Origin: Streptomyces sp. CB02366
GTDB lineage: Bacteria > Actinomycetota > Actinomycetes > Streptomycetales > Streptomycetaceae
NCBI RefSeq assembly: GCF_001905905.1
Contig: NZ_LIVT01000001.1
Coordinates: forward strand, 1-64,000
Length of the DNA: 64,000 nucleotides
Direction: 5' to 3'
The notes under the pieces are model-generated. The model searched no databases and was not told the origin of the DNA. It worked only from the letters and a program-made list of their open reading frames with translations. A program made the translations under genes and the position numbers. Shown here one piece after another: positions 1 through 7,952 of the stretch; the stretch's first letter is position 1; each line of letters starts with the position of its first letter.

Positions 1-82
1 GCACGGCCGCGGTCGCGACGGGATCGGAAAATGATCGAAACGGTGCCGTCGAACCCGGTTTCAGCTCGGGCCATAAGGCGTA

Positions 83-709
83 ATGTTCAGTCATGGACCG
101 GAGTGCGCGAAGAAGGCTGGACACCCCCCTCTGCGCGCCCTGGCTCTGGGCTACGCGAGCTACGGTGCCCCCAGCCCCGCGAAGGCGCTGGAGATGCTTT
201 CGCAGGCAGCTCAGGACGTACGCGGACGTGGCAATGCAACCGCCGCAGCGTGGGCCCTGGGCCGGTACGCGGAGGAGGCCGCTCAGTCGGGCGATGACGC
301 TGGCGCCCTTCGCGCGCTGGACCAAGCCAAGTTCGCCTATGACTTCGCCGACCATACGAGCGAGCAGGCATGGGTCCGCTTCGTGACGCCGTACCGGATG
401 GACTCCTTAACCCTCTCGGTCTACGGCGAACTCAAGCGTCAGGAGCTGACGGCCACCGCCGACTCCGCAGTCGAGCGCCTCGGCGGTGGACTACCCGAGT
501 CCGGTGTGGTCGTCCTGGGTGACCTGGCGTCCGCACTTCTGCGCGGCGGCGACGTAGACCGCGGGGCCTACGTCGCGCACCAGTTCGCAGCAGCGGCGGA
601 GTCGAAGCCCAACACCATGGGCCGTCAGCGGGCGCAGACCATCGCTGCCGGGCTTCCCGACACCGAGCATGATCTGGCCAGCCACCTGCTGACGTTCGCG
701 ACACCGTGA
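83..709 (+). pseudogene. 5'-truncated TPR-type transcriptional regulator (C-terminal half only)
   Basis: The 208-residue frame resembles the C-terminal half of the roughly 400-residue Streptomyces XRE/TPR regulators. It has helical repeat segments such as GRYAEEAAQSGDDAGALRALD and the late block KPNTMGRQRAQTIAAGLPD. The helix-turn-helix domain expected upstream is missing. In-frame stops occur at 74 and 32, and no continuation is visible in the other frames of the 80 upstream bases. Translation from the ATG at 83 would give a protein without a DNA-binding domain. I infer a remnant truncated at its 5' end. A genuine short TPR protein is the alternative. Confidence 0.55.
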
Positions 710-760
710 AGCGTCCAAGCGCACAGGCTAGGTGAGAGCGAAGCGCTGTCGTGGTGACCT

Positions 761-1087
761 CTACTGCGGACGCGTCTCGTCGACGACCCAGGACAAGTAC
801 GCCTCCGACCCTCCGGTCACAGGCAGTGTGACCCACTGGGGGACGTCGTACGGGTGCCTTTCGTGAAGCCATGCCTCCAGTGCAGGGAGGCGGTCCGACG
901 ATGTCATATAGGAGATCCGCCACTCCTGCGCCGCTTCGACCTTCCCCTGCCACCAGTAGAAGGCGGTGATGGGCGCATCGATGTGAACGCCCGCCGCCAG
1001 TTTGCTCTCAACAGCGCCTCTGGCGAGGGTCTTCGCCTGCTCCTCGTCGTCACTCGTCGTCTGCGCGATCACGATCTCGGGGTCCAT
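761..1087 (-). CDS. cutA: CutA1-like divalent-cation tolerance protein
   Basis: The start chosen is the ATG at 1087, preceded by GGAGAGG, which gives 108 residues, the normal CutA1 length; a longer frame to 1198 has a low-complexity, unrelated N-terminus. The protein opens with PEIVIAQTTSDDEEQAKTLA and contains the family blocks AAGVHIDAPITAFYWWQGKVE and EWRISYMTSSDR. It ends near HPYDVPQWVTLPVTGGSEAYLSWV, matching the family pattern of a PYxxP segment and a terminal strand. CutA1 proteins are small cytoplasmic trimers with a ferredoxin-like fold that bind copper and other divalent metals; their cellular role is unsettled. Here it is cargo on the mobile element, with no metal-related neighbour. 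Confidence 0.85.
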   Translation of the reverse strand: MDPEIVIAQTTSDDEEQAKTLARGAVESKLAAGVHIDAPITAFYWWQGKVEAAQEWRISYMTSSDRLPALEAWLHERHPYDVPQWVTLPVTGGSEAYLSWVVDETRPQ

Positions 1088-1352
1088 GCGGCTACCTCTC
1101 CAGGTCGGGTACCGCGACCTTATCCATGTGTTCGACGTAGGCCAGCGAGTGCTAGCCGGCGGGAGACCGCGCAAACGCACTGATTGCTTCTGAAGCACCT
1201 GTAGTCCCGCGAAAGGAGCGCTTCTTTGACGTCACTGTGAAGGCGCAACTGGTCGGCAGCGACCCGGGTGATGCGTTGCCGGGGCGCAGCCTCGCCGAGA
1301 CCGGTCTGGACATCAGAACCGCCTGACCGGCCACGATCCCACGAGCTCAGCC

Positions 1353-2039
1353 TCAATGGGTGGCGTCGTACTGCTGAAGGAAGGTCCGCGCCGCCTTGTT
1401 GATGGCCTTCACTGGGTCTGCAGTGCGCTGGAAGTTGAACCACTCCCCTACGATCCGCAGCCGGGTGAACTTCTCGTGGAGGTGGCTCTCCAACGGAAAT
1501 CCGCCCGGCGACTGCCAGCGCAGCACTATAGGAGACGCCGACCCAATCTGGAGCTGCTTAAGGCGCTTCTGGATGTTCCCGGCAACACCGATCTTTATGG
1601 ACTTCGGGTCGGCTTCGGTGGACACGGCATAGACCCACCGGGAGTCCATCTCATTGGTGCTCTCCGCCTCGGGGACACGTGATGCCCGGACCTCTGAGCA
1701 GGGCTGGCAAACCCCTCTCAGGCCACTGCACGAGCACTGGCCGCAGTCGTCGCAGGGCACGCACGGTTGCTGGTCGGCTGGAGGTATCGCCTCGAGGTTC
1801 ACGGAGAGGACAAGACCCAGGCCGTGGTGCTCACGCTTGTCGACTACACCGACCGCGGTGAGTTCAGCAAGGACTGGTAGCAGCGCGTCCGAGTCGGCCA
1901 GGCCCACAACGCGGGCAATGTGGTCTAGGTCGAAGGTGTCGCTGCCCTCGTCGACCTGTTGGTCTGCGGTGAGGACGGCGTATGTAAGGCGGGCGGTGGG
2001 GCTCAGGTCCTGATTGAGAAGGGTGACGGCGTCGACCAA
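1353..2039 (-). CDS. GIY-YIG (T5orf172/MUG113-like) domain protein with Cys cluster
   Basis: The C-terminal part (about residues 130-215) reads WVYAVSTEADPKSIKIGVAG, then a KRLKQLQIGSA segment, then ESHLHEKFTRLRIVGEWFNF. This is the order of the GIY-YIG subfamily T5orf172/MUG113: a tyrosine strand, KIG with basic residues, a catalytic Glu before LH, and GEWF. Residues 92-115 hold a Cys-rich stretch (CVPCDDCGQCSCSG) that could bind zinc. The N-terminus looks helical (winged-helix-like). The start is uncertain. A TTG at 2039 gives 228 residues, but a strong AAGGAGG lies about 40 bases further upstream, just before two in-frame ATC codons. Likely a nuclease or nuclease-derived accessory protein; substrate unknown. 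Confidence 0.7.
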   Translation of the reverse strand: MVDAVTLLNQDLSPTARLTYAVLTADQQVDEGSDTFDLDHIARVVGLADSDALLPVLAELTAVGVVDKREHHGLGLVLSVNLEAIPPADQQPCVPCDDCGQCSCSGLRGVCQPCSEVRASRVPEAESTNEMDSRWVYAVSTEADPKSIKIGVAGNIQKRLKQLQIGSASPIVLRWQSPGGFPLESHLHEKFTRLRIVGEWFNFQRTADPVKAINKAARTFLQQYDATH

Positions 2040-2301
2040 GACGGCGTAGGGATGTCGGCGGTAGACGCGGATGATGAGCCTCCTTCGGCGGAGGCAGCCC
2101 GCAGTGTTCGGGCCGCCATGTGGTGAAAACGCCGGGCGCGCGGATCTGTTCCAGACCTGTGGGGTTCAGCGCCCTCGACCGACCGCCCCTGGAGAGCCGT
2201 CGAAGTACCGCCGCCTTGTGGCGACCGCACGGCGCCCATTCGGTGCCCGGCCGAGGGTGGACCTTCACTCGCGAGTGGGCGAGCATTACGCGCCCGCGCC
2301 C

Positions 2302-2982
2302 TCACTCTTCGTACGGGGCCTCCGAGCGAGAGTCCTCCAAGTCGGCGGCCTCTGCCTCGGCTATCTGTGCGGCGATCTCCCTGCGAATGGCCGCCGTGTC
2401 CGCAGGCGACCACACCGAGCCGCTCCCGAAGGGCAGCACACGGTCGTGGGGCTGGTAGAGCTCCTCGCTTTCCAGACTGCGGCAACAGGCACGGCACTTC
2501 CACGGACGGCGCAGAGTGATCCACTGTCTGAGCCCGCACCAGGGGCACAACACGAAGTACGCGCTGGGCCCGTAAGCGGCGGCCCAACTGGCATAGCCCG
2601 AACGGCTGCGAGCCACGTTGATGTCGCCATGGGTGCGTTCCGCGACCCAGCCAAGGAGAACCATCTCGCCACCGGGCCACGCACAGGCGCAGGGGCCGTC
2701 GCAGTGGCAGGCGCGCGCCTTGCCTAGCTCGACGGCCTTTTCCTTACGAGGCGTGGACGGTCCCTTGACCTCAAGCCATGTCCCGATCTCGGGTAGCCAG
2801 AAGTCCGGCAGGTAATGCGCCCCTGACGGCAGGATGATTCGCTCAGGCTCGTACTGCCAGAGGATGCTGTGGGTGTCGAGGGTGCAGGCCCAGTCGGCTT
2901 CGAGCCGAGAACGGAAAGTGGTGCCGCTGTACTCCGTCGGTACGGCTTCGATGGGCTGGCCGTCTGTGGGGAGGTCCGTCAC
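2302..2982 (-). CDS. PD-(D/E)XK nuclease family protein (TnsA-like fold) with C-terminal zinc ribbon-like Cys pairs
   Basis: GTG start with CGGAGA six bases upstream; 226 residues. The N-terminal half carries FRSRLEADWA (Glu28), YLPDFWLP (Asp60) and TWLEVKG (Glu71, Lys73), which is the E...D...ExK arrangement of PD-(D/E)XK nucleases, close to the short phage/TnsA-type versions. Further on there are two Cys/His-rich patches, ACHCDGPCACAW near residue 91 and CPWCG/CRACC near 147-167, likely metal-binding. The gene lies 263 bases upstream of the GIY-YIG gene on the same strand. Expected activity is Mg-dependent DNA cleavage. Whether it serves recombination, defence or element excision cannot be told from the sequence. 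Confidence 0.7.
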   Translation of the reverse strand: MTDLPTDGQPIEAVPTEYSGTTFRSRLEADWACTLDTHSILWQYEPERIILPSGAHYLPDFWLPEIGTWLEVKGPSTPRKEKAVELGKARACHCDGPCACAWPGGEMVLLGWVAERTHGDINVARSRSGYASWAAAYGPSAYFVLCPWCGLRQWITLRRPWKCRACCRSLESEELYQPHDRVLPFGSGSVWSPADTAAIRREIAAQIAEAEAADLEDSRSEAPYEE

Positions 2983-3255
2983 GGCGTCTCCGTTCCAGGT
3001 CAGTTATGCGCCGACCCACAGTCTGACCGCTAATCTCGCGCTTCATGAACCGGGCTGTCCGACGAGTGGCCAGTCCCGCTCTCGTTTGCAGACCCATGCC
3101 TCGGCCTTAGCGCAGCGGACAACCACCGTTAGCTGCTTCGGCATCACAAGAACCATTTCGGCAACGCCCTCTTTATCGCAAGAACCCGGTTCGTCCAACT
3201 CGGCCTTTCCCTGGAATCTCGTCCTGTCATCGCCCCACACGACAGGAGTCGACCC
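2983..3255. other. Intergenic region between nuclease and excisionase; divergent promoters expected
   Basis: These 273 bases separate the minus-strand nuclease from the plus-strand excisionase. They are less GC-rich than the flanks and must contain both promoters. The short minus-strand frame at 3043-3240 has no ribosome binding site or recognisable sequence, and I do not call it. This is also where binding sites for the excisionase or an element repressor would be expected, but I see no clear repeat. Confidence 0.4.
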
Positions 3256-3522
3256 ATGCCGGAGCCGCGCGGAGCATCCCAGACCGCTTTCTTGACCCTT
3301 CCCAGTGCTGCCGAGTACCTCGGTATCTCACCCAACACGTTGTACGTCTGGCGACACCGCCGACAGGGGCCTCCCAGCTTCCGCATGGGACGGCGCGTGA
3401 TGTACCGGATCACGGCGCTCGACGAGTGGGTCCGCGATCAGGAGCGAGCGGACTCCCGCTCCAACCGCGCCCTCGACCCGCTGAGCCGGAAGCCGCAACG
3501 GCGCTCGAAGGCCACGCAGTAG
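3256..3522 (+). CDS. xis: Excisionase / MerR-like helix-turn-helix protein
   Basis: Eighty-eight residues; ATG at 3256 with AGGAG seven bases upstream. Residues 13-63 read FLTLPSAAEYLGISPNTLYVWR, then GPPSFRMGRRVMYRITALDEWV. This is the winged-helix excisionase/AlpA-type DNA-binding domain found immediately upstream of integrases in actinomycete integrative elements. The tail is basic (RKPQRRSKA). It precedes the integrase by 120 bases on the same strand, so it is very probably the recombination directionality factor that binds arm sites and drives excision. Confidence 0.85.
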   Translation: MPEPRGASQTAFLTLPSAAEYLGISPNTLYVWRHRRQGPPSFRMGRRVMYRITALDEWVRDQERADSRSNRALDPLSRKPQRRSKATQ

Positions 3523-3642
3523 CGCGGTGGCTAACGCGTCCGGCCTCCCCGAGAAGAAGTTCTCCGCACGGGGATTGGATCGTGCCGCAGATCGCGTTAA
3601 CACCGACCAGCTCATGATCACGCACCACTGGAGGGCCCCGTC

Positions 3643-5079
3643 ATGGCGGGTTACATAGAAGACCGATGGCTGAAGAAGCGCCCCGACAAGCTGACCGGGA
3701 AGCGGGAGCGGACCGCGATCTACGGCACCGGGAAGCGCTACCGAGTGAAGGGGATTCCCGGCATCCAGGACCGGTCGTTCCACACCAGCGAGGACGCGAA
3801 GCAGTGGCTCGCCAGCGCCAAGACGGACTCCAGCCGTGGTGAGTTCGTCGATCCCCGCAAGGGCGAGATACTTGTCGCCGACTACATCGCCGAGTACTGG
3901 TGGGCGGGCCGCTCCGACGAACCCTCGACGGCGGACCCGATGCGCAGCCGCATCTGGAACCACATCATCCCGTTGGTGGGCGACTACGCCCTGCGTGAGA
4001 TCGACGCGTCCGCTCTACGGACCTTCAAGGCAGCACTACTCACGAGGGTCGAAGAGTCGACGGCAGAGGTGATCTGGGGACACCTGTCCTCGATCCTCGG
4101 CAGCGCCGTCGACGACCAGCGTCTGCTGCGCAACCCGATGAAGGCGAAGAACAGCGTCAAGCCCCCACGAGCAATCGACAGCAAGGCCAAGGCGTGGTCA
4201 CGTGAGGTCGTCGACGCCGTCCGCGCGGAGTTGCAGGACCGCTACCAGATCGCGGTCGATCTCGGCATCGGCCTCGGGCTGCGCCAAGGCGAAGCGTTCG
4301 GTCTCGCCGAAGAGGACTTCGACTTCGCGGCTGGAGTCGTCCACATCCGCCGCCAGCTCAGGTGGGACATCAAAGGCCGCCCCTACTTCTCGCTCCCCAA
4401 GGGGCGCAAGACCCGCGAGGTCCCCCTGCCGGCCAACCTCGCCCTCCGGGCCCGAGCTCACTTCCGCCGGTTCCCGTCGACTTCCTGCACGTTGCCCTGG
4501 CGAAACCCGGAGGCCCCGACCACCGCGCTCGAGGAGCGCCAGCGGAAGCCGATCACGGTCGAACTGATCCTCACCTCGTCGCACGGCAATCGCATCTACT
4601 ACCGCACCTGGAACGACCGCAGCTGGAAGCGTGCGCTCGCCGCCGCCGGGCTGATCAAGCCCGTGGGCGAGAAGGTACGGCACGACGGCAACCGGGTTCG
4701 CCGGGTCCTGCTCTACGCCGCCCCACGCGAGGACATGTTCCACGTCCTCCGCCACACCTACGCGAGCGTGCAGCTGGAGGCCGGTGAGTCGGTCGTCAGC
4801 CTGTCCAAGTGGCTCGGGCACTCGACACCGAAGGTCACCCTCGACCACTACGCTCACTTCATGCCCGGTGCGGGGCAGCGAGGGATCGCCGCGATGGATG
4901 CCTGGCTGCGGGACCCCTCCCGGCCGAAAGTCCCTGAGAAGTCCCTGCTGGCATGCAGGGCAGCTCATCTACCTCCGAACATGCAGGTCAAGGGCATAGT
5001 GCAACAAGGCACGGACATGTCCGTCAAGTACAAGGAGACGGCGCGCGGCGGGCTCGCGGTGAACATCATCGAGTGCTGA
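3643..5079 (+). CDS. int: Tyrosine-family site-specific integrase, reading frame fused at its 3' end to the sdaA tail
   Basis: ATG at 3643 with GGAGG eight bases upstream; 478 residues. The N-terminus has an arm-binding-like region, followed by a SAM-like core-binding domain (about 70-175) and a catalytic domain. Visible catalytic residues are Arg214 (LGLRQGEAFGL), His367 and Arg370 (HVLRHTYAS) and Tyr403 (TLDHYAHFM), with LGHS before the tyrosine. The domain looks complete near residue 430. The last 22 residues or so (GTDMSVKYKETARGGLAVNIIEC) are not integrase sequence but match the C-terminus of L-serine dehydratases. The integrase frame therefore reads through the attachment site and stops at the sdaA stop codon. 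In the excised circle the C-terminus would differ. Confidence 0.9.
   Translation: MAGYIEDRWLKKRPDKLTGKRERTAIYGTGKRYRVKGIPGIQDRSFHTSEDAKQWLASAKTDSSRGEFVDPRKGEILVADYIAEYWWAGRSDEPSTADPMRSRIWNHIIPLVGDYALREIDASALRTFKAALLTRVEESTAEVIWGHLSSILGSAVDDQRLLRNPMKAKNSVKPPRAIDSKAKAWSREVVDAVRAELQDRYQIAVDLGIGLGLRQGEAFGLAEEDFDFAAGVVHIRRQLRWDIKGRPYFSLPKGRKTREVPLPANLALRARAHFRRFPSTSCTLPWRNPEAPTTALEERQRKPITVELILTSSHGNRIYYRTWNDRSWKRALAAAGLIKPVGEKVRHDGNRVRRVLLYAAPREDMFHVLRHTYASVQLEAGESVVSLSKWLGHSTPKVTLDHYAHFMPGAGQRGIAAMDAWLRDPSRPKVPEKSLLACRAAHLPPNMQVKGIVQQGTDMSVKYKETARGGLAVNIIEC
5011..5079 (+). pseudogene. sdaA: 3' remnant of sdaA (L-serine dehydratase) marking the attachment site
   Basis: The codons spell GTDMSVKYKETARGGLAVNI followed by IEC and TGA. 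I recall the end of E. coli SdaA as GKDMNAKYRETSRGGLAIKV, and Streptomyces homologues end almost as seen here. The rest of the gene is absent from the window. The simplest reading is that the element inserted into this 3' end and carries its own copy of the end of the gene, which restores sdaA at the far junction, while this orphan piece marks the near junction. The exact crossover point cannot be set without the other end; the homology starts somewhere around 5000-5015. Confidence 0.7.
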
Positions 5080-5238
5080 GGCCGTGGGCCCTGACCGGCG
5101 CGCTGCCGTCCTCGGCGGCGCCGGGGCCTTCCGCGTCCGCACGGCGGGGGGTCCCCGGCGCCCTCGCCCCGGCAGCGGCCCGGGAGCCGGTCGCCGCCCG
5201 GCGTCGGCGGCCCGGCAGCGGCTGTTTAACCTGCGGGG

Positions 5239-6129
5239 ATGGAACTGCGGGAGATCGAGGTGTTTCTGACCCTGGCCGAGGAACTGCACTTCGGGCGGAC
5301 GGCCGAGCGGCTGGGGATCAGCACCGCACGGGTGAGCCAGACGGTCAAACAGCTGGAGCGGCGGCTCGGGGTGGCGCTGTTCCTGCGGACCAGCCGGTCG
5401 GTCGCGCTGACCGGCATCGGCGGCACGCTGCGGGAGGACGTGCGGGCCGGACACCAGCGGATCCAGGACGGAATCGCCCGGGCCGTCGCCGCGGGGCGGG
5501 GAGTCACCGGAGTGCTGCGCGTGGGCTTCTCCAGCCCCCTGGTGGGGGAGGCCGTCATGGCCGCCGCCACGTCCTTCCGCGGCCGTCACCCCGGCTGTGA
5601 GACGCGTATCCGGGAGGTGCATCTGTCCGATGCGTTCGGCGCGCTGCGCGGCGGGGAACTCGACGTGCAGATCACCGAACTGCCCGTGCGCGAGGCCGGT
5701 CTGGACAGCGGGCCGGTACTGCTGCGCGACGAGCGCATGCTGGCCGTGTCCGCCCGGCACCCCTTCGCCCGGCGGGACGGCGCCACCGTGGAGGACCTCA
5801 CCCGGGACACCGTGCTCGTACCGGCCGGCGCCCCCGGCTACCTGCTGGACGCGCTCGTCCCGCCGCAGGCGCCCAGCGGCCGTACGGTGCGGCGCGAGGA
5901 GACGGCGACGTCGCGGCAGGAACTGCTGACGCTCGTCAGCGCCGGTGCGGGAATGGCCGTGGTGGGCCGCCAGGCCGTGCGCTACCACGCCCGGCCCGAC
6001 ATCGTGTACCTGCCGCTGACCGGCCTGCCTCCCATCGAGTACGGGCCCGTCTGGCCGGCCGGCGCCCTGACCGGCCGGGTCCGCGTGTTCATCGAGCTGC
6101 TGCGGGCCGACGTGCGGACCGGTCGTTGA
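5239..6129 (+). CDS. LysR-family transcriptional regulator
   Basis: The 296 residues begin MELREIEVFLTLAEELHFGR, the typical LysR winged-helix start. TAERLGISTARVSQTVKQLE is the recognition helix region and RRLGVALFLRTSRSVALT the wing. Residues 90-290 form the periplasmic-binding-protein-like effector domain (GVLRVGFSSP, then an LVSAGAGMAVVG segment). The ligand is unknown. The ATG at 5239 follows closely on TTTAAC, so a short or leaderless transcript is possible. It is the first chromosomal gene beyond the integrated element. The VOC gene 90 bases downstream on the same strand may be co-transcribed. Confidence 0.9.
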   Translation: MELREIEVFLTLAEELHFGRTAERLGISTARVSQTVKQLERRLGVALFLRTSRSVALTGIGGTLREDVRAGHQRIQDGIARAVAAGRGVTGVLRVGFSSPLVGEAVMAAATSFRGRHPGCETRIREVHLSDAFGALRGGELDVQITELPVREAGLDSGPVLLRDERMLAVSARHPFARRDGATVEDLTRDTVLVPAGAPGYLLDALVPPQAPSGRTVRREETATSRQELLTLVSAGAGMAVVGRQAVRYHARPDIVYLPLTGLPPIEYGPVWPAGALTGRVRVFIELLRADVRTGR

Positions 6130-6219
6130 GCCCGGCTCAACGACCGTTGCGGATCTCGTCGTTGGCGGGGGCGCCGGGGGCGCCGAGGATGGACTCACCC
6201 GACGACGAGAGGAAACGTC

Positions 6220-6675
6220 ATGACGAACCCGGTCCCCGACGCGTACAGGAGCGGCGTCCCCTACCTCAACGTGCACGACGCCGCGGCGGCCCTGGACTTC
6301 TACCGGACGGCGTTCGGCGCCGAGGTGAGCACCCGGATCCCGCGGCAGGGCGGCAAGATCGCACACGCCGAGTTCCGGATCGGCGAGGCCGTGTTCATGC
6401 TGCGCGACGAGCACCCCGAGTACCGCTTCCGCAGCCCGCGCACGGTGGGCGGCACGCCGGTCAACCTGCTGGTCTTCGTGCCGGACGTCGAAGCGTTCAC
6501 CCGGCGGGCCGCCGCCGCCGGGGCGCAGGTGATCCGCCCGGTGGAGCTGCAGTTCCACGGCGATCTCCAGGCGGAGCTGGAGGACCCGTTCGGCCACTCC
6601 TGGTTCTTCACCACCCGCGTCGCGGACATGGACGAGCGGGAGCTGCGGGAGACCGCGTCCGCGGTGAACCTGTGA
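6220..6675 (+). CDS. VOC (glyoxalase/PhnB-like) family protein
   Basis: The 151 residues open with GVPYLNVHDAAAALDFYRTA and GAEVSTRIP, then GKIAHAEFRIGEAVFMLRDE. This is the first beta-alpha-beta-beta-beta module of the vicinal oxygen chelate fold. The second module runs from VNLLVFVPDVEAFTRRAAAA to DPFGHSWFFTTRV. The pattern is that of PhnB/EhpR-type single-chain VOC proteins (about 130-160 residues), which include resistance-type binding proteins as well as enzymes. There is a ribosome binding site (GAGAGGAAA) before the ATG. The specific function is unknown; the adjacent LysR gene may regulate it. Confidence 0.85.
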   Translation: MTNPVPDAYRSGVPYLNVHDAAAALDFYRTAFGAEVSTRIPRQGGKIAHAEFRIGEAVFMLRDEHPEYRFRSPRTVGGTPVNLLVFVPDVEAFTRRAAAAGAQVIRPVELQFHGDLQAELEDPFGHSWFFTTRVADMDERELRETASAVNL

Positions 6676-6890
6676 CCACCGGGCGGATCCCTTCGCGCGG
6701 CCCCCGGCCGCCGGGAGGGTGAAGCGCCTGGGCCCGCACCGGCGGGACGCGGGCCCCTCCCGCGGGGCGGACCGGGGCGACTCCGTGCCCTGGCGCCCCA
6801 CGGGCGCTCGACAGGGCCGCTCGCATCCTGTTCGATCATGGACGTCACCGTGGGCGTCCGCCCGGGGCGGGCGGGGGCGAGGGAGGGCGC

Positions 6891-7901
6891 ATGCTGGAGA
6901 TAGCGGGCATCGGGGCCGCGGAGGAGCGGATCTACCGCCTCCTGGTGGAGGTGCGGAACGCGGATGTGGACGAGATCGTCCAGCGGCTCCACCTCCGGGA
7001 GAACGAGGCGGCGCTGCTTCTGTCCTCCCTGCACGACAAGGGCCTGGTCGAGCGCCCGCCGGGCGACGGCGGCACGCGGTACGTGCCCGTCCCGCCGGAC
7101 GTGGCGCTGCAACCGCTGCTGGCACGCGGCCAGGAGGCGCTGGAGGGGGCCCGGCGCGGAGTGGAGCAGCTGACCGAGGAGTACCGGGCGGCGGGCCGCT
7201 GCCATGACGCGGGGCAGCTGGTGGAGGTGATCACCGGCGGCGGCGCCATCCGCCGGCGTCTGCGCCGGCTCGCCTACGGGGCCCGCAGCGACCTGCGGTG
7301 GTTCTGCAAGGCCGATCCCGTGGCGCTGCGCGCCCAGGACAACACCGAGGAGTTCGAACTGCTCGCCCAGGGCATCCGCTACGAGGCGATCTACGAACGG
7401 GCCTGCCTGGAGGAGCCCGGCATGGTCGACAACGTTGCCCAGGGCATCCGCGCCGGGGAGACGGCGCGCGCCACCAGCACCCTGCCCGTGCGCATGGTCA
7501 TCATCGACAGCTCCGTCGCCGTCTGTCCGCTGATGCCGGGCAAGGCGTCCGGAGCCCGCGGCGAGCCGACCGCCGCGATCATCCGCAGCAGCACCCTCCT
7601 GGACGCCCTCATCGCCCTGTTCGACATCCAGTGGGCGGCGGGAACCCCGCTGCACGTCACGGCGGAGGGCGGGCTGGCCGACTTCGCCGGGGGCATGGGG
7701 CCGGGCGGCAGCCTCGCCGACGACGAGCGCTATCTGCTCTCCCTGGTCGTCGCGGGGGTGGCGGACAAGGCGATCGCCACCCAGCTCGGCGTCAGTCACC
7801 GCACGGTGCAGCGCCGGATCACCGCGCTGATGCAGCGGGCGGGCGCGACGACGCGTACGCAGCTGGTGTGGCAGGCGGCGCGGCGCGACTGGTTGTCGTA
7901 G
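6891..7901 (+). CDS. TrmB-like/LuxR-type two-HTH transcriptional regulator
   Basis: 336 residues. The N-terminal 65 residues (GAAEERIYRLLVEVRNADVD, then LHDKGLVERPPGDGGTRYVP) form a TrmB-like winged helix. The middle region (about 110-260) resembles the sugar- or ligand-sensing part of this regulator group. The C-terminus (DDERYLLSLVVAGVADKAIA, then QLGVSHRTVQRRITALMQ) is a LuxR/GerE helix-turn-helix. Actinobacteria have many such orphan regulators, often beside secondary-metabolite genes. The start at 6891 has GGGAGGGC upstream. It stands alone, convergent with the large protease gene and separated from it by a strong hairpin. Confidence 0.85.
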   Translation: MLEIAGIGAAEERIYRLLVEVRNADVDEIVQRLHLRENEAALLLSSLHDKGLVERPPGDGGTRYVPVPPDVALQPLLARGQEALEGARRGVEQLTEEYRAAGRCHDAGQLVEVITGGGAIRRRLRRLAYGARSDLRWFCKADPVALRAQDNTEEFELLAQGIRYEAIYERACLEEPGMVDNVAQGIRAGETARATSTLPVRMVIIDSSVAVCPLMPGKASGARGEPTAAIIRSSTLLDALIALFDIQWAAGTPLHVTAEGGLADFAGGMGPGGSLADDERYLLSLVVAGVADKAIATQLGVSHRTVQRRITALMQRAGATTRTQLVWQAARRDWLS

Positions 7902-7909
7902 GGCGTGCG

Positions 7910-7939
7910 GAAGCCGCGACCGGGGCCGGTCGCGGCTTC
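7910..7939. terminator. Bidirectional hairpin between regulator and protease
   Basis: Perfect 14-bp inverted repeat, GAAGCCGCGACCGG paired with CCGGTCGCGGCTTC around GG. It starts 9 bases after the regulator stop and ends 13 bases before the stop of the convergent protease gene. There is no U-tract, as is common in Streptomyces. Confidence 0.8.
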
Positions 7940-7952
7940 CTGGTCCCGCGTA

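Larger units (their letters stand above)
1..5079. mobile_element. Right end of an integrated element (integrase/excisionase type), inserted at the 3' end of sdaA
   Basis: The block holds accessory genes (truncated regulator, cutA-like gene, GIY-YIG protein, PD-(D/E)XK nuclease) followed by an excisionase and a tyrosine integrase. It ends exactly where a reading frame for the last residues of L-serine dehydratase stops. Beyond 5080 the genes are ordinary Streptomyces chromosomal genes. An int gene next to an attachment site is the standard layout of actinomycete integrative elements and prophages. No structural phage, replication or conjugation genes are visible here, so the class (phage or conjugative element) cannot be set. 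The left end lies outside the window, and its att copy should lie within the intact sdaA. Confidence 0.7.

Noticed and set aside
3043-3240. Short minus-strand frame between nuclease and excisionase
   Set aside because: No ribosome binding site, no recognisable sequence, and it lies in the expected divergent promoter region.
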